NCBI GenBank assembly: GCA_038373865.1
Contig: JAXGGA010005585.1
Location: 1-64,000 of the forward strand
Source of the DNA: Uloborus plumipes
Taxonomy: Eukaryota; Arthropoda; Arachnida; Araneae; Uloboridae
Direction of reading: 5' to 3'
DNA length: 64,000 nucleotides
The notes beneath the pieces were generated by a model. That model searched no databases, was not told the origin of the DNA, and saw nothing but the letters and a program-made list of their open reading frames with translations. The translations under genes were made by a program, and so were the position numbers. Every line of letters starts with the position of its first letter. The stretch's first letter is position 1. This document shows positions 11,901 through 26,318 of the stretch, in pieces.

Positions 11901-13061
11901 TTCATACTTGACACTGATGCGAGCCACGAGAGCGTTGGAGCTGTTTTATCTCAAGAAATTGACGGTAACGAACATGTTATCGCATACTGGAGCAAATGCT
12001 TATCAAAGTCGGAGCGAAATTATTGTGTCACGAGAAAGGAATTGCTCGCCATAGTTAAAGCTGTAGAACATTTCCATCATTACCTCTACGGCCGTAAATT
12101 CCTGCTCCGAACCGATCATGCCTCTTTAACTTGGCTTTTGAATTTCAAGAATCCAGAGGGCCAGGTAGCCAGGTGGATACAGCGGCTCCAGGAATATGAC
12201 ATCGAGATTAAGCACCGAAAAGGTTTGTCACACGGTAATGCTGACGCATTATCAAGAAGACCTTGTTCCGAGAATTGCCATTATTGCTCCCGAATAGAGA
12301 AAGAGTACGGGACGACAATCCCTACTGCCTGTCAAGTTACTGCTACATCATCATCTTCAGATCCAGATCCATGGAGTGACGACCAAGTAAGAAAAGATCA
12401 GCTTGAAGACCCAGACCTAAAGCCTATCATAGAGTTAATGGAGAAAGACAGTCGGCGACCTAGCTGGCAAGACATTTCTATCTACAGTCCTGCAACGAAA
12501 AGATACTGGGCTCTATGGAAATCTCTCCAGTTGCGAAATGGCGTCCTGTATCGGAAATGGGAATCTGACGATGGTAAAGCATTCAAATGGCAGTTACTCC
12601 TTCCCAGATCAAGAATTCCAGACGTTCTAAAGGAATTGCACAGTAGTCCGACTGGAGGACACTTTGGTATCCTGAAAACCCTCCACAAGGTTCGAGAGCG
12701 CTTCTTCTGGAGCAAGGCGAAGGATGACGTGGAGAAGTGGTGTCATTCTTGTGACGCCTGTGCTGCCCGTAAAGGACCGAAGAGAAGAAGCCGCGGGAAA
12801 CTACATCTTTACAACGTAGGAGCTCCTTTCGAACGAATCGGGATCGACATTCTTGGTCCTCTACCGAAAACTACTGATGGGAACAAATACATCCTCGTTT
12901 CCATTGACTATTTCACCAAATGGCCCGAAGCATATTCCATTCCGGATCAAGAAGCTACCACTGTAGCAGAGACTCTAGTCTCTGCATTGGATCTCGAGAT
13001 ATGGGACACCTTTGCAGATCCATTCCGATCAGGGAAGAAACTTCATCTCTGCTGTGTTTAA
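8952..13061 (+). CDS. Gypsy Gag-Pol polyprotein (frameshifted in integrase)
   Basis: A single 1,369-residue frame starting at ATG 8952. Residues 1-140 are a charged coiled coil with repeated NQEQLK-D-L units, followed by a capsid-like region to about 340. A CCHC zinc knuckle (CWKCGGEGHVRKNC) lies near 370-383. Protease has DTGANVTII near 423. Reverse transcriptase has the YLDDII catalytic box near 840. RNase H has an LDTDAS segment near 985. Integrase has an HHCC zinc domain near 1230-1275 and the first catalytic Asp in IDILGP near 1298. The normal frame is lost near 12987, so the last 20 or so residues and the stop at 13061 are out of frame. The remaining integrase is in another frame (to 13677). 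The product would copy element RNA and integrate the cDNA; as it stands integrase is incomplete. Confidence 0.93.
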   Translation: MVITRAMEEQLKKLLDAINAVKSDMAANQEQLKSDLTASITSNQEQIKNDMATLATNQEQLKIDLATNQEQLKNDLAEEIKSDLTSMKSLVESKFTNVENKVEALEEKVDSVENRITTVENHVEKKIKELESKLSASSNNSSDCVAAAGTSRPSIKLATFDGKTSWNIYKKQFLIVAEANSWDSSTKACHLAASLRGDAADILQTFPEDKHHDFEALSSALELRFGESCQKEFSQLQLKSRLQRDGETLQVFAADVERLSHLAFSDCPSGVRDSLALNYFIDGVRSPEIQTALRMADIKDLKSGLVYAMKFEAAQQMSRKDRHSTRGVEVSAQDLNLTRLSDIERQIKEMSGTLKKIAVRKDQGSQTLKCWKCGGEGHVRKNCEARQEKRKSPKVFQISPRSGGCNGLFIYAYANGFPCEMIVDTGANVTIIRTDVAHRFGLKILWTPPCVTLQTVTGDKIEIEGKVNLEIMFGSATYHHTAFVADITDPFILGLDFLRKFDFSIDFKNNELHSMREDIAIFNAESNLKSAHQIIAQTDLVIPPRSEILIPGSIKENNSFKFGLIEYPNQSNSPKGVLVASTLVDLSRNAVPVRVANVSERPRNIKKGEVLATCTPVNCIIRRIDSSETVSSESLTSKLIGSAALSKDQRYAAEKLVDDFKQVFSSTPEDVGRTSLAQHRIDTGDHPPIKQHPRRLPFAKKEEVEILLKEMQENDVIEPSSSPWASPIVLVRKKDGSTRFCVDYRRLNDITKKDSYPLPRIDDTLDTLSGHKWFSTLDLKSGYWQVEIHPDDREKTAFTTGQGLWQFKVMPFGLCNAPATFERLMESVLRGLSYESCLVYLDDIIIIGRSFEEHLANLRKVLQKLKEANLKLSPSKCNLFRREVNYLGHIISSEGVRTDPDKVSAVKNWSRPENVHQLRSFLGLCTYYRKFVKGFYNIARPLHKLTESKQKFEWSKECEDAFLQLKEALTSTPILSYPQPGKSFILDTDASHESVGAVLSQEIDGNEHVIAYWSKCLSKSERNYCVTRKELLAIVKAVEHFHHYLYGRKFLLRTDHASLTWLLNFKNPEGQVARWIQRLQEYDIEIKHRKGLSHGNADALSRRPCSENCHYCSRIEKEYGTTIPTACQVTATSSSSDPDPWSDDQVRKDQLEDPDLKPIIELMEKDSRRPSWQDISIYSPATKRYWALWKSLQLRNGVLYRKWESDDGKAFKWQLLLPRSRIPDVLKELHSSPTGGHFGILKTLHKVRERFFWSKAKDDVEKWCHSCDACAARKGPKRRSRGKLHLYNVGAPFERIGIDILGPLPKTTDGNKYILVSIDYFTKWPEAYSIPDQEATTVAETLVSALDLEIWDTFADPFRSGKKLHLCCV

Positions 13062-13677
13062 GGGCCTATGTGATATCCTCAAAATTGAGAAAACTCGAAC
13101 GACACCACTACACCCACAATCGGACGGCATGGTGGAGAGATTCAACAGGACAATCCTTAATAATCTCTCGCTTATGGTCTCCAAAAATCAACAGGATTGG
13201 GACAAGAAACTGCCTCTGTTCCTGCTGGCCTACCGCAGTGCTGTCCACGAGACCACCGGATATTCCCCATCACAGATGCTCTTCGGCCGAGAGCTTCGGC
13301 TACCTTGTGATCTCGTCTTCGGTCTCCCTCCAGATGCGCCTTCATCGCCTGAGGAATACGTCCAGGATCTCCAGGCCCGGTTGGAGGACGTTCATCACTT
13401 CGCACGGGAGCGAATCAACATCGCGACGGAGAAGATGAAGACCCGATACGACACAAGGTCCACTGGTCATGACTTTCAAGAAGGTGACAAAGTATGGCTA
13501 TGGAATCCCGTCCGACGTAAAGGTCTGTCACCCAAATTGCAGTCGCATTGGGATGGACCTTACACAGTTCTCCACCGGCTGAACGACGTCGTAGTGAGGA
13601 TCCAGAAGTCATCACATTCAAAACCTAGGGTTATCCATTATGATCGGCTAGCCCCATACTATGGCCATAGTTCGTAA
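12989..13677 (+). pseudogene. Gypsy integrase C-terminal part, in shifted frame
   Basis: This frame continues the integrase core after the break. It contains the second catalytic Asp (HSDQGRNF), the Glu-containing segment (GMVERFNRT), a GYSPSQMLFGRE motif, and a C-terminal domain with WDGPYTVLHRL and a basic tail ending at 13677. It overlaps the upstream frame by about 70 bases. The shift is consistent with one extra T in the short T run at 12987-12988. It may be a real mutation or a sequencing error; nothing resembles a programmed slippery site. Confidence 0.88.
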
Positions 13678-13909
13678 AATAAATCTAAAGCTACCATGGT
13701 AATTTGTTTGTAAATTTTGTAAATAACTTTTGCCTTTAATTGTCTGTAATATGACTTTATCAATGTTAGTGTTTCTTTCATGTTCTCATTGTTATTGTTT
13801 ATCATGTTTATGATTGGTCATCCTGTAATGTGTGTATCTGTAAGTTTTCCCTTGCTTCCTTTCTGGGGATTGTACTGCCCGGGACGTGCAGTCCTTGGGA
13901 AGGGGGCAA
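13678..13909 (+). other. Gypsy 3' untranslated region and polypurine tract
   Basis: Non-coding segment between the integrase stop and the 3' LTR. It ends with GGGAAGGGGGCAA (13897-13909), a purine tract immediately before the LTR TG, the expected plus-strand primer. No envelope-like frame is present. Confidence 0.8.
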
Positions 13910-14495
13910 TGTTACAAATCTTGTAAATAGTTGTTGTTTTTCCTGCCTTGCATCATTTTCATTAGTTTTGGTTTTATCTGACGTCATGTTGCAAAGGTAT
14001 CTGAAGATATCACTTTTATCACTGGTATACCGGCCCTGTAACGTTTTGTAGTTTTTATACTTGCCCTACATTTGATAAGCGTGAAGACATTTTCCCCGCT
14101 GAGTGTGTTTTTTTTCTTCTTTTTAGAAATTTAATGAATGAATTGGAATACTCCAGATTTTGCCAGAAATGTCCTTGAGTGTATAAAAAGCTGGCCTTGA
14201 ACACAAGTCAGTCAGTTGTTTTCAGATTTGATTCTGGTGACTCGTTTTATTCGCTATTCGCTTGGGCGATGTTTTGCTTTTGTAATTGCTTAAATACTGT
14301 TCACGTTAGATACGTGGTGCTGAATTACTGTTGAGAGTACAGTGTACTGTTTTGCTACCTAATTGCTGGATGTTTAGCAATTGTTTCCTGCTCCTTTTGT
14401 AAATAGTGTACATACTTGTAAATAAATTTATAGTTACTTCCTCAAGATTGGAATGTTCATTTAAAGAAAGTTGAAGGTGCTACGGACTCGTTACA
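13910..14495 (+). repeat. Gypsy 3' LTR
   Basis: 586 bp, matching the 5' LTR except at three positions, and followed by the GTAT target duplication at 14496-14499. Confidence 0.95.
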
Positions 14496-14695
14496 GTATG
14501 TACCCTCTGGGGTCTATCGTAACTTTTAAAGGACGATTTTTCTTTCCTTAATAAAAAAAATATTTTTACATAATATTTTTTTTTATTTTTTCTGTCCATT
14601 AAACACTGTTTGTAACCAGTATACGAAATATCTTTGGAAAAAAAAAGGTCAGGCATTAATGGGTTAAGACACTAATTATTATTTGTTGTATTTAA

Positions 14696-15217
14696 CATAT
14701 TTATGCCCAGTAGCCTAAAAACGGGACGCTTGTTAGTTACTGCAGACAAAGACCTGTAATACGTATATCCTTTTACTAAAGCTGTTTTTCACAAGTAGAA
14801 TATTTCTTCTTGAGAAAACCATATGAGAAGCCTCTAGCTGGACATTAGAGTTCATTTATTGACAGTTATTTCTATGTAAATGAGTGAAACAACGATACAG
14901 AATGGGTACTCAGAAAGATGGTGTTTTTTGCGAGCTTATTTTTCATAAAATTAAACTATTTCAAAATGATTTCCTTAAAATAGATCACAGAAGTTTTTCG
15001 TAATGTTAGTTTGCAAAAATGATTATATCATTTTCGTATAATCATGCTCTTTTGCTCATATATACGTCCAGTGTCCCATAAACAGGACATTGAATGACTT
15101 CATAAATATGGCAACGGTGAGCTATTTGACACCTAAAACGTGTTTAAACCATTCTAAGTACGAGTTTTAAGCAGATGAAAATTGAAAAATTGTTAGAAAA
15201 AATTGGGCATAAATGGG
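14696..15217. mobile_element. piggyBac-type MITE, second family (copy 1)
   Basis: TTAA flanks at 14692-14695 and 15218-15221. Ends are CATATTTATGCCCAG (left; the expected CCC has decayed) and GGGCATAAATGGG (right). It shares long stretches with the copy at 18098, including AGTAGCCTAAAAACG and GTCCCATAAACAGGAC. No coding capacity. Confidence 0.8.
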
Positions 15218-15590
15218 TTAATTACTTTGCCATAATGCATTTAGGTGTTTTTTATTGTTTAGTCTAACTGTTGAAGAACCCCAAAGCTGTTTAAGAAGCT
15301 TAGCATTTCACCTTGATGAAGAATTCAAGGATTGCATATGCATTTGTTGTTTGGGGGGGGGGGGGCAAAGGTAACAGATTTAATTTCAGAATTCCCTGAG
15401 CATGCCAATTTTGATTTCTACCGTAACAATTTATTTACTTCTCTTGCGCTCCTACTTGAGGATTTGTCTTAGAAAGGTTTTATGCAAGAATCGGATTAAA
15501 AAATGCCCATTAACTGAAGTTACGTTGTTCAAAAAAGAAATTTCTAAATAAATGTCGATGACAGCTAAAATAATATTACGTCGGTTCCGT
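15218..15590. other. spacer or 5' part of a piggyBac relic
   Basis: No clear frame. It contains a poly-G run near 15353-15365. It lies between a MITE and a decayed transposase and may be eroded transposon sequence, but I cannot align it to anything. Confidence 0.4.
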
Positions 15591-15599
15591 TGAATAATA

Positions 15600-15873
15600 G
15601 CAATGTCGTAAGTATTTCATCGAATCTTCACGGAGTTTAACCCATAGTAAAGGTTAAGCGATTGTCTAATAGGGAAAAGAAAGAAATTGAAATTGATGAA
15701 CCAAATATGGTTGCTCAGTACAATCGTCGCATGGGGGGGGGGGACACGTACCATGTATCAAAATATCGGGAATTACCGGTTTTTATCCAATCTAAAAAGT
15801 GGTGGTTGCCGCTCTTCATTTTTATTTTAGAAGCAGCTGTACAAAATGCACTGAGCTCAAGAGTACCGGATTG
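15600..15873 (+). pseudogene. piggyBac transposase fragment (C-terminal catalytic region)
   Basis: The frame shows piggyBac-family features: DEPNMVAQYNRRMGG, then a VSKYRE segment, SKKWWLPLFIF and AAVQNA, i.e. the strand and helix around the last catalytic Asp and the conserved KKWWWPLF block. The Asp expected after MGG is replaced (GGGDTY around a poly-G slip at 15733-15742), and a stop follows at 15872. Upstream, in the same frame, the text resembles the VVSISSNLHGV segment but is interrupted by a stop. Only about 90 residues survive of a usual 550-600. It probably belonged to the element ending at 16313, whose 3' sequence is shared by the nearby MITEs. Confidence 0.8.
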
Positions 15874-16313
15874 AGTTAGGTATTATGGGGAAAGTCGTTA
15901 TACTGCTTTAAATAAGACTCAGGTAAGATGTTCTCATTAAAGTAAAAATGCTTATCGGAATTACAGCAATGCAATGTAGGTTTGCAAACTAATGCTTTGC
16001 TGACTTTCATACTCAACAGCATCAATATTTCTTTGTTCTCTGGATCTAATTCCTAGTTTACGTTAATTGTTGCTTTTATTTCTTCTTTCAAAATGTCTTT
16101 TTAAATGTTACAGCGTAGGCAGAAAAAAAAATGGTAAAAAAAGTATGTACCCTCTGGTGCCTAGCGTCCCTTTTTAGGGACGATTTTTCTTTTTTAAATA
16201 AAACAATAATTTTTTACGTGATATTTTTTAATTATTTTCCCTGTTCATTAAACATTATTTGTAACCAGTATGTAAAATATCTTTGGAAAAAAAAAAGGCC
16301 AGGCATTAATGGG
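15874..16313 (+). mobile_element. piggyBac relic, 3' part with terminal repeat
   Basis: It ends GGCATTAATGGG followed by TTAA (16314-16317). From about 16040 onward it matches the right part of the MITE at 7887-14663, including the GTATGTACCCTCTGG segment where Gypsy inserted in that copy. It also contains a second CCTAGCGTCCC hairpin motif in the orientation seen at the left ends. No left terminus is found, so the element is truncated or overwritten upstream. Confidence 0.75.
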
Positions 16314-16317
16314 TTAA

Positions 16318-16741
16318 GGAGTGTCAATGATAATTATTGTGAAGTTTTTGGGTTTTTTATAAGCGTACTTCAAACCCAAATATGAAGGTTAAGATCCTGG
16401 CCAATATCCTAAAAGATGTTCTTTGTTGTCTGAAATTGCCTTTTTAGAATTTAAGACGATTGCTATGACTGTGCATCAAATATAAAGGGGAAGTTTGGTG
16501 GACTACGAAAGTTTATTTAGATTCCCAATCACAGCCACAATCAATACATGTTTACTTCACGGCTTACCATAAAATAAAGCTGTAAAAAGGTTCCTTTAGA
16601 TACATTAAATGGTCTAATTAAAATAGAAAAAATTGTATGCGAATTTTTAGATTATTTTACCCTGAAAATGCCAAGTTACATATTGCTGCTGTATGCAAAT
16701 TATATGCAGGATTTAATATGTGAGATGGAGTCTTCATGCAG
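16318..16741. other. spacer, no gene seen
   Basis: AT-rich, short frames only, no recognisable repeat. Confidence 0.5.
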
Positions 16742-18016
16742 TGGCGCAACCAGAGGGAAGGAGGTACAGAGCCAGTACTCCCTCTAACCCCAAAAATTGT
16801 TAAATTACATCCTGTATTATTGAAGAGAAGAAAAGAAAGTGCTTTGGTTAAAACAAAGTGATTTTAAAAAGAAAAAAAATCATTTTCGTATGAAAAATTT
16901 TTGTAATAAATCTTTATTAGTTCATTTTAAAAGTCTTTACATTATAAAATTTCAACAGCTACAACTTTTTTGTCGCCTGATTGCCGCTTCTCCCTATTGT
17001 CCTATTTTCATTTTTTGTACTGTTCATCCCGAAAATAAAGTCTTCAAAATGTTAAGCTTACTAAGCTCCCCCCTCCCTATATATTTTTCTTTGAAATCAT
17101 TACATATCGCCTCAAAGTTCGTTTACAGAGCTTCAATATCGCAAAAATTTATTGAGGAGAACCAACAAACACCTAACAACATGAAAAATCATTTGAAATT
17201 GCCTTAATGGTGTATTAATTTCAAAGAATTATCGTGACACTTTTGTTACCTTGTTACCAAATTACGATCACATTTGTGAGACATCAATTTCAAAAAAAAA
17301 AAAAAAAAAAATCGGGTATGACTAGCGCGAACCGTTTTCCTCTCATAGCATCATTTTCGTCGAAAAGAGTGTTTTCAAAACTAGTTATAGAAAATTAAAG
17401 CGAAATAGCCTCTTAACACCTGCTCCTAATCATGAAATACATAGTTAACGCGTTTAAGATTTCAATTTCGTGATTTTTCATGCAGATTTTCCGGACCCTC
17501 GGTGCAATAACATTTTCAATGTTTGTCTATAATAGCGTTTTTAAACTTCAGTTTCGAAAAATTGGAGAGGTAGAAAGAATGAATCTATCTAGATCAATTT
17601 TCCAAAAAAAAAAAAAAAAAATCGTTCAAAGACCCTCCCCGAGCTCCATTTACTACCTTTACATTTGCGTCAAGAAATGTGGCCTATTATCGTGTTTTTC
17701 AAAATTCGATTACTAAACATTTTCCTTAAGCCCCTGTACCTTTGTTCTCCCTAACACCAATCCAAAGATTGTTCAAAACTGTTTTTTTAAAACTATAACT
17801 CCAAAAATGTTCCGGGGAAACACCCGCCTCCCGCTGCCCCCATCAGATGACAGAAAAACATTTTGAGGTATGTCCCAAAAATTACTTTCTAGTTGCGTCA
17901 TTGTTTTCATGGTACAAGAATCTAAAAAACTTTTCGGGGAAGAGCAACTGCCCCCCCCCCCCAAAATGAGAAAGATTCCATACCACGAGACCCCATTTTT
18001 ACGAGTCAGCGCCCCT
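16742..18016. mobile_element. candidate hAT-like non-autonomous element
   Basis: The left end is CAGTGGCGCAACCAG. A matching inverted end, GTCAGCGCCCCTG, lies at about 18004-18016. CAG-GGCGC ends are typical of hAT elements, but the flanks do not show a matching 8-bp duplication, so the pairing may be accidental. The interior is AT-rich with poly-A and poly-C tracts. The open frame at 16839-17207 inside it has no recognisable domain and low-complexity composition. Confidence 0.3.
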
Positions 18017-18097
18017 GAATAAGAATGAAATGTCAAATGCAGGTTCTCGCAGTGCAGGTAAATTCAGCAATGTGTTAATGATTTTCTCCTGTATTAA

Positions 18098-18618
18098 CCC
18101 ATTTATGTCCAGTAGCCTAAAAACGAGACGCTTGTCAATCACTGCATGCAAAAACCTGTAATCCGTATATCATTTTACTAAAGCTGTTTTTCACAAAATT
18201 AAAACAGTCCTTCTTGAGAAAACCAGTTAGAGCGGCTATTTAGACATCAGAGTTTATTTATTGACAGCTATTTTCAGACAAATCAGTCAAGCAACGATCC
18301 AGCATGGGTAGCCACAGAAAATAAGTTTCTTTTGCGAACTTATTTTCCATAAAATTAAACTATTTTAAAATGATTTGCTTAAAATTGATCACAAATGCCT
18401 TCTGTAATGCTACTTTGCACAAGTAAAGTCAAGTAAGGTCGTATTTTGCTCACATATCTGCAAAATGTCCCATAAACAGGACGTTAAATAACTTAATAAA
18501 TATGGCAACGGCGAACTATTTCAAGCCTAAAATATGTATGTAAACCATTCCAAGTAAGAGTTTTAAGCAGATAAAAATTGAAAAAAAAAAATGTTTAAAA
18601 AACTTGGGCATAAATGGG
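18098..18618. mobile_element. piggyBac-type MITE, second family (copy 2)
   Basis: TTAA at 18094-18097 and 18619-18622. Termini are CCCATTTATGTCCAG and TTGGGCATAAATGGG. Length 521 bp, close to the 522 bp of copy 1, with the same order of internal motifs. No coding capacity. Confidence 0.85.
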
Positions 18619-18622
18619 TTAA

Positions 18623-19892
18623 AAGCTAAATATTTTTATAGTGTCCTAACAAAAAGTTATAGAAATGAAACGCATTATTTAATTCGCATTTCTTCATCGT
18701 TTAGTGCCTATGTCTGATTTTAATTTAGAAATCTTAACTGGAAATTTCAAGTTGCTTCACTACTGAAGTCTTGGGAATAAAATCAGGAAACCTTTACTCA
18801 GTGCGAAATCTCATGAGAAGACATCCTGGTCTTAGAGTAATATCATTCAAAATATTTCCCCATTTCGGCAAGGGATTTCCAATATGTTGAACTAAATGAA
18901 ATTCCCCATGCTTATTCTGATACATGTAACTTTATTAAGATGTGTCAAGGGAGTGCTATGAGAGATTAAGTTGGAAATATTTGTGAGTAATTTCAGTCAA
19001 AATATAGGGTGAATGATATTGAGGGCTTAATCATATCGAACCTCAAGTTGAAATGTAAAAGAACCTGGCTTGTAGCTACACAAGCGTTTACTTAAGAGTC
19101 TGATTAAAGTTGGATCAATGCATTTTATTCGGCGTGTTAGATCACATCATATGAATTTAAAAAAGGTTATGAAATTGATATAATCTCTGTATACGTAATC
19201 AAAAGTGTCGGCAAGGTAAAGTAAAGATTCAAACACACCGTTTGGATTTAAAAATAAATAAATAAATAAAACAGTGTCATTGAATTTACTAATGTCTAAA
19301 AAATGGAATAAAAAGATTTCAAAATGCTTGGTTGTAAACATTACTGCTAATCCTAGCATTTTAAATGCATGAATTCAAGGGAAGTATTACAACCATCCGC
19401 TCCTTGCTTCCACAGTAAAAAAAAAAAAAAAAAAAAACGTATTATGACCCTTCAGAAGAAACGATATTGGACCACTTGTGGTTATAAGTATTATGGCAAA
19501 TACAAAAGCATTGCAATTTATTTTCTGATACCAAACATTATAAATTTATGGTACCACGTATGCATTACATTTCGTACTTTTGCGTAAATTAAGTTTCTTG
19601 AATGCCCCCTAAGATGGGGACTAATAATTGGCATCAATTAAGTGATGTATTGGCAAGTGGTTTGCCGATTAACCTTTTAAGCGCCAATGATCCCAAATGG
19701 GGGAATATTAACCCTCCCCCCAACATCAATTTAAAAAAATGTTTAAAAAAACGTTTCATAAAAATATTTAAAAAAAAATCTATTTATTACTAAAAGTAAA
19801 CTTGATTTTTTTGAAGGAAGAAAAAAAACTATTTACCCTTTATAGTAATTTTGAGCCACAAAAATGTTAGTTTTTGTTAATTTTCACAAATA
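18623..19892. other. AT-rich spacer, no gene seen
   Basis: Only short low-complexity frames. Poly-A run near 19417-19436 and (AAAT)n near 19252-19270. Confidence 0.55.
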
Positions 19893-25460
<5,568 letters not shown>

Positions 25461-25462
25461 AA

Positions 25463-25575
25463 ATACGGGACATTAACTTCCTTTGCTGGTTTCGTTTTAT
25501 CTCTTATCCGACGGACCTGGGTCATTTTTTGTTTGTTGGTCAGCAGTTTCTGCTGTCATCTGACATTTCTTTATA
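25463..25575 (+). repeat. dispersed repeat of unknown type (copy 1)
   Basis: ACGGGACATTA, then GCTGGTTTCGTTTTATCTC, then TTGGTCAGCAGTTTCTGCTG. The same blocks occur in the same order at 60806-60915 with base differences and similar spacing. Nature unknown; no coding frame is shared convincingly. Confidence 0.5.
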
Positions 25576-26043
25576 TGTATGAAGTTTAAATAAAAGAAGA
25601 AGTGAAGAAAAAATGCTGAATTCGCTTGTCTGGGACATTTCTATTTGAAAATGGTACGTTAAAAAGTACGTGACACGTGCTTTGTAATTCTGACTGTGCT
25701 TATTTGCTCTTAGTGCTAATAAGTTGAATTGTGATTACAGTTTTCAAATTTATCATCGTTTCTAAATTCAAAGAACAACAAGACAGTCTAACCAGGTAGG
25801 AAGATGATAGTTAATTAGTTTTTTTATTCTCTTCAGGTGAACTTTGATACTTTAATGTTTGGTAGTAAGTAACGTAATGTAAGTAATATATACCGGAATG
25901 AAGTGAAAATATATGCAAATATTGTAAAAAAGAGCTGCATTATATGGGATGTTATTACAACCTCATTTAGGGCTACTTTGACACTTTAGTTTAAGGATTA
26001 CTCTGATGATGCTAGATACAAAATTTTAATTATTAAAATTGCA

Positions 26044-26218
26044 GTAATCTCTCGATAACTCGAAGTCCCAAGGGACCGGCTAAAAGCTTTGAGTTATTGG
26101 AACTTCAAGTTGTAGGCAGTTCGCACTTTACTTTCTCAAGAGTTTGGGACCCAATGAAGACTTCGAGATAAAGAAATATTTGAGTTATAAGGTTTCGAGT
26201 TATAGAGTCTCGACTTGT
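26044..26218. mobile_element. pogo/Tigger-like MITE (copy 1)
   Basis: It begins CAGTAATCTCTCGATAACTC and ends with GAGTTATAGAGTCTCGACTT, an imperfect inverted pair. A related copy sits at 59262-59442 and shares the CTCGAAG...CCAAGGGA, AGAGTTTGGGA and CTTCGAGATAAA blocks. CTCGATAACTCGAA-type ends are common in pogo-like MITEs; the assignment is by resemblance only. Confidence 0.5.
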
Positions 26219-26318
26219 AAAATACATAAACTATATAAATGTGATATAAAAATATCACATTTATGCTAGCATAATATTTTTACTGGCATATATTTGAACA
26301 GTCATGTTTTTAGATATA

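Larger units (their letters stand above)
8269..14495 (+). mobile_element. Gypsy (Metaviridae-type) LTR retrotransposon, nearly complete
   Basis: A full LTR-gag-pol-LTR unit of 6,227 bp. The 586-bp LTRs run TGTTAC...GTTACA, with a primer-binding site after the 5' LTR, a purine tract before the 3' LTR, a GTAT target duplication, and domain order Gag-PR-RT-RNaseH-INT (Gypsy order). I count three differences between the LTRs, about 0.5 percent, so the insertion is recent. There is no env-like frame between pol and the 3' LTR. One frameshift inside integrase is the only coding break I find. It lies inside a piggyBac-type MITE. Confidence 0.95.
7887..14663. mobile_element. piggyBac-type MITE split by a Gypsy insertion
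   Basis: TTAA at 7883-7886 and 14664-14667 flanks termini CCCATTAATGCC and GGCATTAATGGG. A TTAA duplication plus CCC...GGG ends are piggyBac hallmarks. Removing the Gypsy (8269-14495 and one GTAT) leaves about 540 bp without a transposase. The sequence is shared with the MITE at 6026 and with the 3' portion of the piggyBac relic ending at 16313, so it is best read as a deletion derivative of that family. Confidence 0.85.

Noticed and set aside
13678..13909. Envelope gene downstream of Gypsy pol
   Set aside because: Only about 230 bp are available before the LTR and there is no membrane-protein frame.
16839..17207. 122-residue open frame
   Set aside because: Lys/Phe/Leu-rich, no domain, inside poly-A and poly-C bearing DNA; not distinguishable from chance.
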